A stretch of DNA of 64,000 bases, from NCBI GenBank assembly GCA_002344125.1, contig DDTQ01000009.1, forward strand, positions 153,031 to 217,030, written 5' to 3'. Positions 44,307 to 52,930 of the stretch are shown piece by piece. A program made the position numbers and the translations under genes. Below the pieces are notes generated by a model. That model worked only from the letters and a program-made list of their open reading frames with translations, was not told the origin of the DNA and did no database searches. The DNA comes from Ignavibacteria bacterium UBA2360. GTDB taxonomy: Bacteria; Bacteroidota; Ignavibacteria; Tepidaquicellales; OLB5. Each line of letters begins with the position of its first letter. Positions within the stretch are counted from its first letter, which is position 1.

Positions 44307-44663
44307 ATGGATATAAAATTCGGACACATCGAGATCTTTGTTAAAGATCCAATAGCTTCAAAAGATTTCTACATAAATGTTCTTGGCTTTGAGCTCGAAA
44401 CAATTCAGGCAGAAAAATTCATCTGGCTTAAGCATGCTGAAAGTCTCATCTTGCTCAGGCCGGGCAAAGAAAATGAACCTTCGCCCAACTATCAATCCGC
44501 ACGTACCGGATTCGTGCTCTATACAAATGACCTAGATAAAACAGGGGCAGAGCTTCTTAACAGGGGATTAATGTTCAAAGGAACTGATGGCTCAGATAGA
44601 TGCCTTACATTCCAGGACCCTGACGGCAATTGGTTCCAATTGGTAAACCCAAAAGAACACTAA
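44307..44663 (+). CDS. VOC-superfamily (glyoxalase/dioxygenase-like) protein
   Basis: A 118-residue protein of the vicinal-oxygen-chelate fold: GHIEIFVKDPIASKDFYINVLGFELE at the N-terminus (metal-site His), TGFVLYTNDLDKTGAELLNRG in the middle, and FQDPDGNWFQLVNP at the end (metal-site Glu replaced or shifted; Gln in the usual Glu position). Such proteins include glyoxalases, ring-cleaving dioxygenases and resistance proteins. The substrate is unknown; it may be linked to the polyketide pair upstream because it lies in the same run. Confidence 0.84.
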   Translation: MDIKFGHIEIFVKDPIASKDFYINVLGFELETIQAEKFIWLKHAESLILLRPGKENEPSPNYQSARTGFVLYTNDLDKTGAELLNRGLMFKGTDGSDRCLTFQDPDGNWFQLVNPKEH

Positions 44664-44777
44664 TATATAATGCAAATGCACCACTAATAATTAAATTGAT
44701 TTTAATTTACTGCTTTGCAATTATTGTAATTGTTGTATAGTTTTCACTATATTTACAGTAATTATTTTTAATTTCTA

Positions 44778-45269
44778 TTGAAAAATATTCTTTTCGCTTT
44801 TATCGGACTTATTATTTTGTGCTCAGTCACTTTTTCACAGACTGATCCTTGCAGCATAGTGTATAAAGGCAGCGGCGGAATACCCCGAACCAGGCTCATT
44901 GGCATTCACCAGAACCTGCTGCTTGTATCTGATACCGGAGCTTATAAAATCGTTAATACCGATAAAATTGCGCGCATCAGATTTGATAATGGCAAGTACT
45001 GGAAGACCGGCGCGGCCTTCGGCGCAGGCATAGGATTTGTCGGCGGCTTTTTGGTGTACCAGATCTGGGGCAAAAAGAAGATCAAATTCTTACCCAAAGA
45101 TCCCACGCTGGGTGTGCTGGGAATGTTCACCGTTCCGAGCGCAATTATCGGGGGACTCATCGGCCTCGCGTTCAAAAACATAGATACGTACGAACTTGCC
45201 AAACTCAACTCCTTCGTAAAAGCTAAAGAGATCAAATTTATTATAAGAGATCACGCGCAATATAAATGA
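44778..45269 (+). CDS. Exported hypothetical protein with two membrane-like glycine-rich segments
   Basis: A 163-residue protein starting at TTG. Signal peptide: KNILFAFIGLIILCSVTFSQ. The mature protein begins with a beta-rich region (IVYKGSGGIPRTRLIGIHQNLLLVSDTGAYKIVNTDKIARIRF). Two hydrophobic, glycine-rich segments follow (AAFGAGIGFVGGFLVYQIW near 79-97 and LGVLGMFTVPSAIIGGLIGLAF near 112-133), like glycine-zipper helices. No family or function recognised. It is a single-gene unit closed by a strong terminator. Confidence 0.65.
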   Translation: MKNILFAFIGLIILCSVTFSQTDPCSIVYKGSGGIPRTRLIGIHQNLLLVSDTGAYKIVNTDKIARIRFDNGKYWKTGAAFGAGIGFVGGFLVYQIWGKKKIKFLPKDPTLGVLGMFTVPSAIIGGLIGLAFKNIDTYELAKLNSFVKAKEIKFIIRDHAQYK

Positions 45270-45295
45270 CTTTTGAACCTGATTACAAAAATATT

Positions 45296-45320
45296 AAAGC
45301 CGAACATTTCGGCTTTTTTT
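45296..45320 (+). terminator. Intrinsic terminator
   Basis: A perfect 9-bp stem, AAAGCCGAA with TTCGGCTTT, around a CAT loop, followed by TTTT. It lies 26 bases after the hypothetical gene and 16 bases before the next start codon. Confidence 0.92.
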
Positions 45321-45336
45321 ATATAAATTTCAGAAT

Positions 45337-45798
45337 ATGAAAATAGAAATAACACCTATCGGATCTGTAAAAAATTCACGTAAAGAAATAGACGACGATT
45401 TCTGGGGAAGTGTAACTTCAGAAATAATTCTCAGCGATGTGTTTACCGCTGACGCACTGGCAGGATTAACAGACTATTCACATGCTGAAATAATTTTTTA
45501 TTTCGATAAAGCTGATAAGTCTGAAATAAACTTAGGAAAAAGACATCCGCGGGGGAACACAAACTGGCCTGAAGTTGGGATTTTCGCGCAGCGAAGGAAA
45601 GATAGGCCAAATCATTTAGGGCATACAATAGTCAAAATACTTGGAACTGATGGAAATGTGCTTAAGGTTCAGGGACTCGATGCAATAGATAACACTCCGA
45701 TACTTGATATTAAGCCAGTTCTCAAGGAATTCCTGCCGCGCGAAGAAGTTACACAGCCCGGGTGGGCAACTGAACTAATGGCAGATTACTGGAAATGA
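45337..45798 (+). CDS. trmO: tRNA t6A37 N6-methyltransferase TrmO (TsaA/UPF0066 family)
   Basis: A 153-residue member of the UPF0066/TsaA family. In E. coli TrmO uses SAM to methylate N6-threonylcarbamoyladenosine-37 of tRNA-Thr(GGU). The family core is clear: ITPIGSVKNSRKE at the start, then YSHAEIIFYFDKAD near 51, HPRGNTNWPEVGIFAQRRKDRPNHLG near 70-95 and VQGLDAIDNTPILDIKPV near 111-128. The usual C-terminal extension of E. coli TrmO is absent, as in many bacteria. Single gene between a terminator and a convergent gene. Confidence 0.88.
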   Translation: MKIEITPIGSVKNSRKEIDDDFWGSVTSEIILSDVFTADALAGLTDYSHAEIIFYFDKADKSEINLGKRHPRGNTNWPEVGIFAQRRKDRPNHLGHTIVKILGTDGNVLKVQGLDAIDNTPILDIKPVLKEFLPREEVTQPGWATELMADYWK

Positions 45799-45801
45799 GA
45801 T

Positions 45802-46401
45802 CTATTTATCTATTCCTGAAACTTTGAATATATCATAGTATAACTTCAAATGATCCTTAAGGTGGTCCATCACAAGCATTCCGTTGCTGTAAACCTCCTT
45901 CGAGAATTTATCTTCCTGAACAACATGTTTGCTGCCAATCATTGAATTCCTTTCCTCAAATCTTATTAGTTCCTGGTCCTTTATCCAGTATGCGCTGTTT
46001 GTGTATCCATGCCCGCCGGTTGAAATAGATCTGTAAAGCAGATTGTTACCCTGAATATAATAATAGACTACAACGGTTTGGCTGGCCGCAATGTTGTATT
46101 CAGCCATTATAACCAAAGGATCGCTGTACCTGGGCATGAAGCTTAGAGCACCGTCAATTTCATAAACCGAATCATCCATTTGAAAGTAATAATACGATAA
46201 CTTGGTATTCTGCATCCCTATCGCGCTTTCGTTTCTGTTGACACTAACGGTACTCACCATAAGCTCCCCGGCATCACCGGTTGAATTCTTAATAAGTGCA
46301 TCCACGCTGTCTGCAAATGCGTTCAGAGAGTTAACCGCATAGTTTTCCTGTGAATATGCTGAAACAGATGCCAGCATTAAGATAAAGAAGTATTTTTTCA
46401 T
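45802..46401 (-). CDS. Exported hypothetical protein
   Basis: A 199-residue protein with signal peptide KKYFFILMLASVSAYSQ. The mature part is mixed alpha/beta with several aromatic strands (YYYFQMDDSVYEIDGALSFMPR and VVVYYYIQGNNLLYRSISTGG) and no cysteines, membrane segments or known motif. It converges on trmO with a 3-base gap between stop codons and is divergent from rplM. Function not recognised. Confidence 0.65.
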   Translation of the reverse strand: MKKYFFILMLASVSAYSQENYAVNSLNAFADSVDALIKNSTGDAGELMVSTVSVNRNESAIGMQNTKLSYYYFQMDDSVYEIDGALSFMPRYSDPLVIMAEYNIAASQTVVVYYYIQGNNLLYRSISTGGHGYTNSAYWIKDQELIRFEERNSMIGSKHVVQEDKFSKEVYSNGMLVMDHLKDHLKLYYDIFKVSGIDK

Positions 46402-46498
46402 GGTATTATAGCTTTGTTATTGTAAATTTAACTCATTATTTATTAATTTGTTTCACAATTAATTTTGCCGTTTATTCTTAAATGCATCACTCCCTACA

Positions 46499-46529
46499 TT
46501 GACATTAATGGAAAAAAGTGCTATTTTTG
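46499..46529 (+). promoter_or_regulatory. Bacteroidota-type promoter of the ribosomal protein run
   Basis: TTG at 46499-46501, a 20-base spacer, then TATTTTTG at 46522-46529, a full match to TTG-N19/20-TAnnTTTG. The start of rplM is at 46551, so the leader would be only about 15 bases and has no room for an L13 leader structure. Confidence 0.75.
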
Positions 46530-46550
46530 TATTCTTTTTAGGAAAATACA

Positions 46551-47006
46551 ATGAAAAAAGCGATAGAAAAATCATTAAAAGCCACGCATTTTACACATAA
46601 TGACGAGGTGAACAAGAAATGGTATGTTGTTGATGCCAACGGCAAAACTCTCGGAAGGTTTGCTTCAGAAGTTGCAAAAATAATTTGGGGCAAAAACAAC
46701 CCCAGGTTCACACCCAATGTTGATACAGGCGATTTTGTTATCGTCATCAACGCTGAAAAGGTGCGTTTAACCGGTAAAAGGGAAAGCCTCAAAGAGTACA
46801 AGCATCACTCTTTATACCCGGGCGGTCAGAAAATAAAGTCTTTTAAAGAGCTTATTTCGACCCAGCCGGATAGAGTCATTACCAAAGCTGTAAAAGGTAT
46901 GCTCCCCAAAACGAAACTTGGGAACAAGCTTATAACCAAGCTTAAAGTTTATGCAGGTGAAACTCATCCGCATTCAGCACAAAACCCGATTGTAAAAAAT
47001 ATATAA
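46551..47006 (+). CDS. rplM: 50S ribosomal protein L13
   Basis: Full-length L13 (151 residues): WYVVDANGKTLGRFASEVAKIIWGKN near 24, GDFVIVINAEKVRLTGKR near 65, YKHHSLYPGGQK near 84 and AVKGMLPKTKLGNKLITKLKVY near 113. The N-terminus is about ten residues longer than in E. coli, as is common in Bacteroidota. It opens the rplM-rpsI-rpsB-tsf-pyrH-frr run and pairs with rpsI 10 bases later, the usual arrangement. Confidence 0.97.
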   Translation: MKKAIEKSLKATHFTHNDEVNKKWYVVDANGKTLGRFASEVAKIIWGKNNPRFTPNVDTGDFVIVINAEKVRLTGKRESLKEYKHHSLYPGGQKIKSFKELISTQPDRVITKAVKGMLPKTKLGNKLITKLKVYAGETHPHSAQNPIVKNI

Positions 47007-47016
47007 AACAATATAA

Positions 47017-47409
47017 ATGGCAGTTACATATCATTTAGCTACAGGCAGAAGAAAGTGTTCAACAGCCCGTGTATTTTTAACAGAAGGCACCGGCAACGTT
47101 CAGATCAACACAAAAACAGGAAAAGATTTCTTTGGTAAAGAATCATTACTCAAAGAAGCTCTTGAACCGTTATATACCGCTGATCTGGCAGGAAGATTTG
47201 ACGTAAAAGTTAACGTAAACGGCGGCGGTGTATCAGGTCAGATCGGTGCTATCCGTCTGGGTGTTGCGCGCGCTATATTAAAATACGATGCGAGCGTTAG
47301 ACCTGCTCTTAAAAAGGACGGACTTTTGACCAGGGATTCACGTATGGTTGAAAGAAAGAAACCCGGTCAGCCTAAAGCAAGAAAACGCTTCCAGTTCTCA
47401 AAACGTTAA
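47017..47409 (+). CDS. rpsI: 30S ribosomal protein S9
   Basis: S9 (130 residues): ATGRRKCSTARVFLTEGTG near 9, NVNGGGVSGQIGAIRLGVARAIL near 67-89, LLTRDSRMVERKKPGQPKARKRFQFSKR at the end. The C-terminal SKR tail, which reaches the P-site tRNA in other bacteria, is present. It follows rplM directly. Confidence 0.97.
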   Translation: MAVTYHLATGRRKCSTARVFLTEGTGNVQINTKTGKDFFGKESLLKEALEPLYTADLAGRFDVKVNVNGGGVSGQIGAIRLGVARAILKYDASVRPALKKDGLLTRDSRMVERKKPGQPKARKRFQFSKR

Positions 47410-47438
47410 CAGAACTTTTAGTTTTACAGAGAAATTTT

Positions 47439-47479
47439 CCCGCAGTCTTTTCTATCTATTCAATAGAACATTCTGCGGG
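47439..47479 (+). promoter_or_regulatory. Hairpin in the rpsI-rpsB gap
   Basis: CCCGCAG (47439-47445) pairs with CTGCGGG (47473-47479) around a loop that itself contains TCTATT / AATAGA. It is not followed by a T-run, so it is more likely a leader structure or processing site for rpsB than a terminator. S2 leaders are known in other bacteria; correspondence is not shown. Confidence 0.4.
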
Positions 47480-47619
47480 TTACTAATAATAAACAATAAA
47501 CATGCTTTCAGATCCGGCACGACCCGTGTTTCTTTAAACCAAAGAGATGTCTAGGCAGGAAATGAAGAAAGCAGAAGTGTCCGAACTCATAATCGGGCAA
47601 TTAACAAAAGGAGAAAATC

Positions 47620-48396
47620 ATGAGAAATGTTTCAATAGAAGACCTGCTCTTATCAGGCGCCCATTTTGGGCATTTAACCCGCCGCTGGAACCCGAAAATG
47701 AAGAAATATATCTTCATGGAACGAAACGGGATCCATATTATTGACCTCAAAAAAACACATGAACTGCTGCAGGAAGCGCAGAATTCAATAGCCAAAATTG
47801 TTGGTGAAGGCAAAACAATTATGTTTGTTGGCACCAAAAAACAGGCTAAAGAAGTTGTTAAGCAGGAAGCAGCGCGCTGCGGTATGCCGTATGTCACCGA
47901 AAGATGGCTTGGCGGTATGTTAACCAACTTTGTCACCATCCGTAAGAGCATTAAAAGGTATAACAACATCGTTAAGATGGAAACAGACGGTACTATTAAT
48001 AACTACCAGAAAAAAGAAAGGCTCATGCTTTCCAGGGAAAAAGATAAACTCGAAAAAGTTCTTGGCGGTATCGTAAGCATGAATAAACTTCCCGGCGCTA
48101 TATTCTTAATTGATGTTAAAAAAGAACATATTGCCGTTGATGAAGCAAGGAAACTTGGTATCCCTATTTACGCTATTGTAGATACTAACTGCGACCCCGA
48201 TCTTATCGATTACCCGGTTCCGGCAAATGATGACGCTGTTAAATCGATCGAGCTCATTACAAGCTCTATTGCGGATACAATTGCTGACACCAAACAGGCT
48301 GTTGAAACCAAAAGAATGCAGCGTGATGATGAAGCGCAGGCTAATAAAAAAGAAATAGCCGCTGCTGATGAAAGCGAAGGCGTCGGAGTATCTTGA
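47620..48396 (+). CDS. rpsB: 30S ribosomal protein S2
   Basis: S2 (258 residues): SIEDLLLSGAHFGHLTRRWNPKMKKYIF at the start, GIHIIDLKKTHELL, IMFVGTKKQAKEVV near 67, ERWLGGMLTNFVTIRKSIKR near 92-111, LPGAIFLIDVKKEHIAVDEARKLGIPIYAIVDTNCDPDLIDYPVPANDD-type text spread over 150-205. A Lys/Glu/Ala-rich tail follows from 225. ATG 47620 is supported by AAAGGAG at 47607-47613. It has a separate 210-base leader and pairs with tsf downstream, as usual. Confidence 0.97.
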   Translation: MRNVSIEDLLLSGAHFGHLTRRWNPKMKKYIFMERNGIHIIDLKKTHELLQEAQNSIAKIVGEGKTIMFVGTKKQAKEVVKQEAARCGMPYVTERWLGGMLTNFVTIRKSIKRYNNIVKMETDGTINNYQKKERLMLSREKDKLEKVLGGIVSMNKLPGAIFLIDVKKEHIAVDEARKLGIPIYAIVDTNCDPDLIDYPVPANDDAVKSIELITSSIADTIADTKQAVETKRMQRDDEAQANKKEIAAADESEGVGVS

Positions 48397-48484
48397 TCTT
48401 TAAGATGCTTTGATTAGTTGTATTGTTTTATAGCTGTTAATAAATATTTTTTAAAGAAAAGAATAATAATAAAAGGAGCATATT

Positions 48485-49351
48485 GTGGATATATCCTTAG
48501 ACTTAGTTAAAAAGTTAAGAGAAAAAACAGGAGCAGGAATAGCTGACTGTAAAAAAGCTTTGATGGAATCTGATGGTGATATCGAAAAAGCTATTGAATA
48601 CTTAAGAAAAAAAGGCGCTGCTACTTCTCAGAAAAGAAGTGACAGGGTTGCCAAAGAAGGCCTCATATACGCAAGAGTTAATGAAGCAAGGAACGAAGCC
48701 GCTATTGTTGAAGTTAACTGCGAAACTGACTTTGTTGCCAAAAGCGATACATTTAATGAGCTTGCAAAAACTGCCGTTGAAGCTGTACTTGCGGCCAAAT
48801 CAGGGGATGTGAACGCGCTTTTAAGCACAGCTGCCTCAAACGGAAGCACAATACAGCAGGTACTTGATGGTACTACTGCGAGCGTTGGCGAAAAAGTTGA
48901 GTTCAAACGCGCTGAATATTTTTCATCTGCAGATGGATTCTTCTGCGATTACAATCATTTAGGGAATAAAGTTGCTTCACTTATCGAAATTACAGGCAAA
49001 GTTACCGATGAAGGCGTAGCGCTTGGAAGCGATCTTGCTATGCAGATCGTTGCCATGAAACCTTTAACTATCGATAGAAGCGCTGTAAGCGCTGAAATGA
49101 TCGAAAAGGAAAAAGAGATCTACAAAATTCAGGCTATCAACGAAGGTAAACCCGAAAACATTGCAGATAGAATTGCAACCAATAAAGTTGAAAAGTTCTA
49201 TGAAGAGAACTGCCTTGTTGAACAGGAATTCGTTAAAGAACCCGGCAAGTCTGTTGGCGATGTCATAAAAGCTGTTGCCGCTCTTTCAGGAAGCGAATAC
49301 AAAGTAAAAACAATGGTTCGCTACCAGCTTGGCGAAACCATAGGCGCTTAA
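48485..49351 (+). CDS. tsf: Elongation factor Ts
   Basis: EF-Ts (288 residues), the nucleotide exchange factor for EF-Tu. The N-terminal UBA-like domain LVKKLREKTGAGIADCKKALMESDGDIEKAIEYLRKKG-type text fills 7-44; VNCETDFVAKSDTFNELA is near 78-95, then the core with AMQIVAMKPL near 186 and the C-terminal LVEQEFVKEPGKSVGDVIK near 240. Start GTG, with AAAGGAG 7 bases before it. A strong terminator follows, so pyrH probably has its own promoter or gets read-through. Confidence 0.96.
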   Translation: MDISLDLVKKLREKTGAGIADCKKALMESDGDIEKAIEYLRKKGAATSQKRSDRVAKEGLIYARVNEARNEAAIVEVNCETDFVAKSDTFNELAKTAVEAVLAAKSGDVNALLSTAASNGSTIQQVLDGTTASVGEKVEFKRAEYFSSADGFFCDYNHLGNKVASLIEITGKVTDEGVALGSDLAMQIVAMKPLTIDRSAVSAEMIEKEKEIYKIQAINEGKPENIADRIATNKVEKFYEENCLVEQEFVKEPGKSVGDVIKAVAALSGSEYKVKTMVRYQLGETIGA

Positions 49352-49362
49352 AACTATTTTTT

Positions 49363-49396
49363 AACAGGCTTAATATATTATTAAGCCTGTTTTTTT
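49363..49396 (+). terminator. Intrinsic terminator after tsf
   Basis: A perfect 13-bp stem, AACAGGCTTAATA with TATTAAGCCTGTT, around a TAT loop and followed by TTTTT. It begins 12 bases after the tsf stop and ends 14 bases before the pyrH start. Confidence 0.93.
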
Positions 49397-49409
49397 ATAC
49401 CCCAAAATA

Positions 49410-50132
49410 TTGGCAAAAAAAGAACTTAAATACAAAAGAGTGCTTTTAAAGCTGAGCGGTGAGTCACTTAGCGGTGATGCCCACAGCGGAATAGATGTAA
49501 ATATCCTGAATTACCTTACCGGTGAGATCAAAAAAGTATATGAGCTTGGCGTTGATGTCGGAATTGTTATCGGCGGCGGAAATATTTACCGCGGGCTTTC
49601 CGCGCAGGCGCAGGGGATTGATGCCGTTACCGGAGATTATATGGGAATGCTCGCTACTATAATTAACTCGCTCGCGCTGCAAAACTCACTCGAAAAAGCG
49701 GGCATGCCTACAAGGCTGCTTTCTGCAATTGATATGAATAAAATTGCTGAACCCTTCCTTCGCAGAAGGGCAATGCGCCATTTTGAAAAACGAAGAATTG
49801 TTATCTTTGGCGCAGGTACGGGCAATCCATACTTCACCACCGATACCGCCGGCGCGTTAAGAGCCCTTGAAGTTTGCGCCGAAGTTATACTTAAAGGCAC
49901 AAGGGTTGACGGAGTTTATGATTCTGACCCCGAAAAGAATAAAGATGCCGTGATGTACGAAAACATTACCTTTGGCGATGCCCTCAATAAAAACCTGAAG
50001 GTTATGGATATGACAGCGTTCGCTCTCTGCAGAGAGAATAATATCCCCATAATTGTGTTCAATATGAACAAAGAAGGTAATTTCAAAGATATTGTACTCG
50101 GCGAAAAAGTCGGGACTTTTGTTCACAATTAA
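49410..50132 (+). CDS. pyrH: UMP kinase
   Basis: A 240-residue uridylate kinase of the amino-acid-kinase fold, converting UMP to UDP. Motifs: RVLLKLSGESLSGD near 9-22, VGIVIGGGNIYRG near 49-61, DYMGMLATIINSLALQ near 76, GAGTGNPYFTTDTAGALRALE near 134-154 and KGTRVDGVYDSDP near 160-172. Start TTG, giving the normal MAKKELKYKRVLLKLS beginning. It lies between tsf and frr, the conserved bacterial order. Confidence 0.96.
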   Translation: MAKKELKYKRVLLKLSGESLSGDAHSGIDVNILNYLTGEIKKVYELGVDVGIVIGGGNIYRGLSAQAQGIDAVTGDYMGMLATIINSLALQNSLEKAGMPTRLLSAIDMNKIAEPFLRRRAMRHFEKRRIVIFGAGTGNPYFTTDTAGALRALEVCAEVILKGTRVDGVYDSDPEKNKDAVMYENITFGDALNKNLKVMDMTAFALCRENNIPIIVFNMNKEGNFKDIVLGEKVGTFVHN

Positions 50133-50236
50133 ATTTCGGGTAACATGTTGTTCTGTTTTTTAAAGAAATTATTTGTTATTTTTTGCGGTTGAACAGATAA
50201 ATTCTTTAACTTTTTAACTCTAAACAAAGTAAATTT

Positions 50237-50794
50237 ATGATCAAAGATATAATTAAAGATACAGATAGTAAAATGCACAAAGCCACAGAGCATTTGCGCA
50301 ATGAACTTGTAAGAATAAGAACCGGTAAAGCCACTACAAACCTTCTTGATGGCATTAAAGTTGATTATTACGGCACTATGACACCAATTAGCCAGGTCGG
50401 AAATTTAAGTACACCAGATATTCATACCATATCAGTTCAGTGCTGGGATAAAACCGCAATGCCTGCGGTCGAAAAAGCTATACTGAATTCTAACCTCGGG
50501 CTCAATCCCATTAACGACGGCAATGTTATAAGGATACCCATCCCAACCCTGAATGAAGAAAGAAGAAAAGAGCTTGTTAAGCTTGTAAAAAAATACGCTG
50601 AAGATGGCAAGATCGCGATCAGAAACGTAAGACGTGATGAAATTGAAAGACTAAAAAAAGCCGAAAAAGATGAGCATTTTTCAGAAGATGACCGCAAACA
50701 CGCCGAAGGCGAGATCCAGAAATTAACCGATAAGCATATAAAAGAGATAGACCTTTTAGTAGTACAAAAAGAAAAAGAAATAATGGAAGTCTGA
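50237..50794 (+). CDS. frr: Ribosome-recycling factor
   Basis: RRF (185 residues): a three-helix bundle with HKATEHLRNELVRIRTGKATTNLLDGIKVDYYG-type text near 16-46, TPISQVGNLSTPD, IPIPTLNEERRKELVKLVKKYAEDGKIAIRNVRRDE near 103-138 and the coiled C-terminal KHIKEIDLLVVQKEKEIMEV. Splits post-termination ribosomes with EF-G. About 100 bases after pyrH. Confidence 0.97.
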   Translation: MIKDIIKDTDSKMHKATEHLRNELVRIRTGKATTNLLDGIKVDYYGTMTPISQVGNLSTPDIHTISVQCWDKTAMPAVEKAILNSNLGLNPINDGNVIRIPIPTLNEERRKELVKLVKKYAEDGKIAIRNVRRDEIERLKKAEKDEHFSEDDRKHAEGEIQKLTDKHIKEIDLLVVQKEKEIMEV

Positions 50795-50835
50795 TAATTC
50801 CTGATCTCAGGAACGGTCACGCCTCCGTATATTAA

Positions 50836-52146
50836 ATGAAATATTTTTGGTCTATAGTTTATAATTTCCTTTTCCTGCCTTTATTTTGGCTGGCAGCAAA
50901 GCTGTTTTCACTTTTCAACAACAAACTGAAAACCGGTTTTAAAGCCAGGAAAGATCTGTTTAAGTATCTCAACACAAAAATACTTACACTCGATCCTGCC
51001 AAGAAAAATGTTATGATTCACTGCGCTTCGCTGGGTGAATTTGAACAGGCCAAACCTATTATTGATGAACTTGATAAGACAGATAAATATAACTTCATAA
51101 TATCATTCTTCTCGCCATCCGGATTCAATCATTCAAAAATAGATACTCCGCTCCGCTCAAAGATAATTAAAACATACCTGCCGTATGATTCACCGCCGGC
51201 TGTGAATAAATTTATTGATGTTACAAATCCCGCAGCTGTTATATTTATAAAATATGATCTGTGGATGAACCTTTTGAAAGAACTTAAATCAAGAGGGATC
51301 TTCACAATGGTTGTTAATTCCGCATACGATATCCGCAGGTTAAAATGGAAATTTCCGGTAAGCCTTTCATACAAAAGAAGCATTTACGATTACGTTGATG
51401 TAATTGGCGTTACAGATGAAGAAGATAAACTTCACTTCAGAAAACTGCTAAGGGGAAAAGAACGCGAAATTGAAGTTTTTGGCGATACCAAGTATGAAAG
51501 AATAAGCAAAGCCAAGGAAGTTTCAAGCGATAAAGCGCTTATTAACGGTGAAGTTCTCACTGATAAGAACGTTTTCGTTGTTGGCAGTTCATGGGATAAA
51601 GATGATGATGTAATATTTCCTGTTATTGATAAAATAAGTTCAAACGGACTCTCAGAAGAACTCTCGCTTGTAACTATACTTGCTCCTCATGAGCCCACCG
51701 AAGATACCCTTGAGCAGATCGAATACGATATCCATGATAAATATCCCCACATAAAAAGTATAAGGTATTCTGAACTTAACAAGTACTCAGGCGAGAACCT
51801 GATAATTATTGATTGTATTGGTATTTTAATGGGACTCTATAAATACGCTCATGTTGCGTTTGTGGGTGGCGGATATCAAACAGGCATGCATAATGTGCTT
51901 GAACCCGCCGGATACGGAATTCCCGTAATGTTTGGTGATGAAAAACTCTCCGAAGATGCAGAGCATCTTATCAAAAACGGCGGGGGAATAGCAGTCGAAG
52001 ATTCCAAAGAGCTCTTCAAATCACTCGTAAACCTGCTACGCAAAAAGGATTACAGATTCGAAATTGGCAAGAAATCACTTTCCGTTTTCGATAGCAAAAA
52101 CGAAGCATCAAAAAAAATAGCAGAAATAATAAACAACAGGATCTAG
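50836..52146 (+). CDS. waaA: 3-deoxy-D-manno-octulosonic acid (Kdo) transferase
   Basis: WaaA/KdtA (436 residues) adds Kdo from CMP-Kdo to lipid A precursor at the inner membrane. One N-terminal membrane anchor (residues 5-28) leads to the GT-B fold: MIHCASLGEFEQAKPII near 58-74 (with the conserved catalytic Glu in the S-x-GE motif), FIKYDLWMNLL near 138, GVTDEEDKLHFRKL near 191, FGDTKYERI near 217, and the CMP-Kdo-binding half with VAFVGGGYQTGMHNVLEPAGYGIPVMFG near 339-367. The number of Kdo residues added cannot be told. With gmhA next door, it makes an inner-core pair. Confidence 0.94.
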   Translation: MKYFWSIVYNFLFLPLFWLAAKLFSLFNNKLKTGFKARKDLFKYLNTKILTLDPAKKNVMIHCASLGEFEQAKPIIDELDKTDKYNFIISFFSPSGFNHSKIDTPLRSKIIKTYLPYDSPPAVNKFIDVTNPAAVIFIKYDLWMNLLKELKSRGIFTMVVNSAYDIRRLKWKFPVSLSYKRSIYDYVDVIGVTDEEDKLHFRKLLRGKEREIEVFGDTKYERISKAKEVSSDKALINGEVLTDKNVFVVGSSWDKDDDVIFPVIDKISSNGLSEELSLVTILAPHEPTEDTLEQIEYDIHDKYPHIKSIRYSELNKYSGENLIIIDCIGILMGLYKYAHVAFVGGGYQTGMHNVLEPAGYGIPVMFGDEKLSEDAEHLIKNGGGIAVEDSKELFKSLVNLLRKKDYRFEIGKKSLSVFDSKNEASKKIAEIINNRI

Positions 52147-52185
52147 GATAAACGGTGGCACAGACATTCTTGTCTGTGCTTAATA

Positions 52186-52204
52186 AAATTATATATATAT
52201 ATAT
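52186..52204. repeat. AT dinucleotide run
   Basis: About 19 bases of alternating AT directly before the gmhA start codon at 52205. It may be prone to slippage and takes the place of a ribosome site; no Shine-Dalgarno is seen there. Confidence 0.7.
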
Positions 52205-52789
52205 ATGTTCGACCGCACAAAATTTTTCGATGAATCACTGAACGAAAGCGCCCAAACCAAGCTTGCTATACTGAATCATTGCCGCGAAGATGTTTACAAG
52301 GCGATAGATATCATGAACGAAAGCATTAAAGCCGGCGGGAAGATCCTCTTCTGCGGCAATGGCGGCTCCGCCGCTGATAGCCAGCATCTTGCTACGGAGT
52401 TTATTATCCGCTTATCACATGATATAAATCGACCCGCAATCGGTGCAATTGCGCTTACAACCGATTCCAGCCTGCTTACAGCAGGCGCCAATGATATTGG
52501 CTATGATAACGTATTCGCCCGCCAGGTCGAGGGTCTCGGCGCTAAAGGGGATGTACTTATTGGTATTTCTACGAGCGGAAGTTCCGGCAGTATTATTAAA
52601 GCTTTCGATATGGCGAAATCAAAGGGAGTAAAAACAATTGCATTTCTCGGCGGCTCAGGCGGTAAAATAAAAGGCATGGCTGATTGCGAAATTATCATTC
52701 CATCAAATAACACCCAGCGCATCCAGGAAGGGCATATAACCATCGGTCATATTATCTGCGAAAGCGTAGAGCGCGAACTGTTTACGTGA
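52205..52789 (+). CDS. gmhA: Sedoheptulose-7-phosphate isomerase
   Basis: GmhA (194 residues) converts sedoheptulose-7-P to D-glycero-manno-heptose-7-P for LPS heptose. The SIS fold shows LFCGNGGSAADSQHLATEFIIRL near 49-71 (the QHLATE segment carries the usual His/Glu zinc-catalytic residues), ALTTDSSLLTAGANDIGYDNVFARQVE near 88-114, GDVLIGISTSGSSGSIIKA near 119, and QEGHITIGHIICESVE near 174-189 with the second His. It follows waaA after 58 bases and precedes a repeat island. Confidence 0.95.
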   Translation: MFDRTKFFDESLNESAQTKLAILNHCREDVYKAIDIMNESIKAGGKILFCGNGGSAADSQHLATEFIIRLSHDINRPAIGAIALTTDSSLLTAGANDIGYDNVFARQVEGLGAKGDVLIGISTSGSSGSIIKAFDMAKSKGVKTIAFLGGSGGKIKGMADCEIIIPSNNTQRIQEGHITIGHIICESVERELFT

Positions 52790-52831
52790 TTTCGGAATTG
52801 TGATTGTAGATTTGGGATTGAATAACACTTT

Positions 52832-52866
52832 TGCTTTTCTTGGAGTGCACTGACTGAGTCAGTGCG
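52832..52866. repeat. Three-way-junction repeat, copy C (left half only)
   Basis: The left outer arm CTTTTCTTGGAGTGCA and the first hairpin GCACTGAC-TGA-GTCAGTGC are present; the second hairpin and right arm are missing. The sequence after it is unrelated. Confidence 0.75.
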
Positions 52867-52930
52867 ATGTTTCCTACCCTCATTCCCAATCCGCCTGCGG
52901 CGGACCAGTTTGAGAGTGCAAGAGATGTAG

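Noticed and set aside
46402..46550. L13 leader autoregulatory element
   Set aside because: The promoter at 46499-46529 leaves only about 15 bases of leader before rplM.
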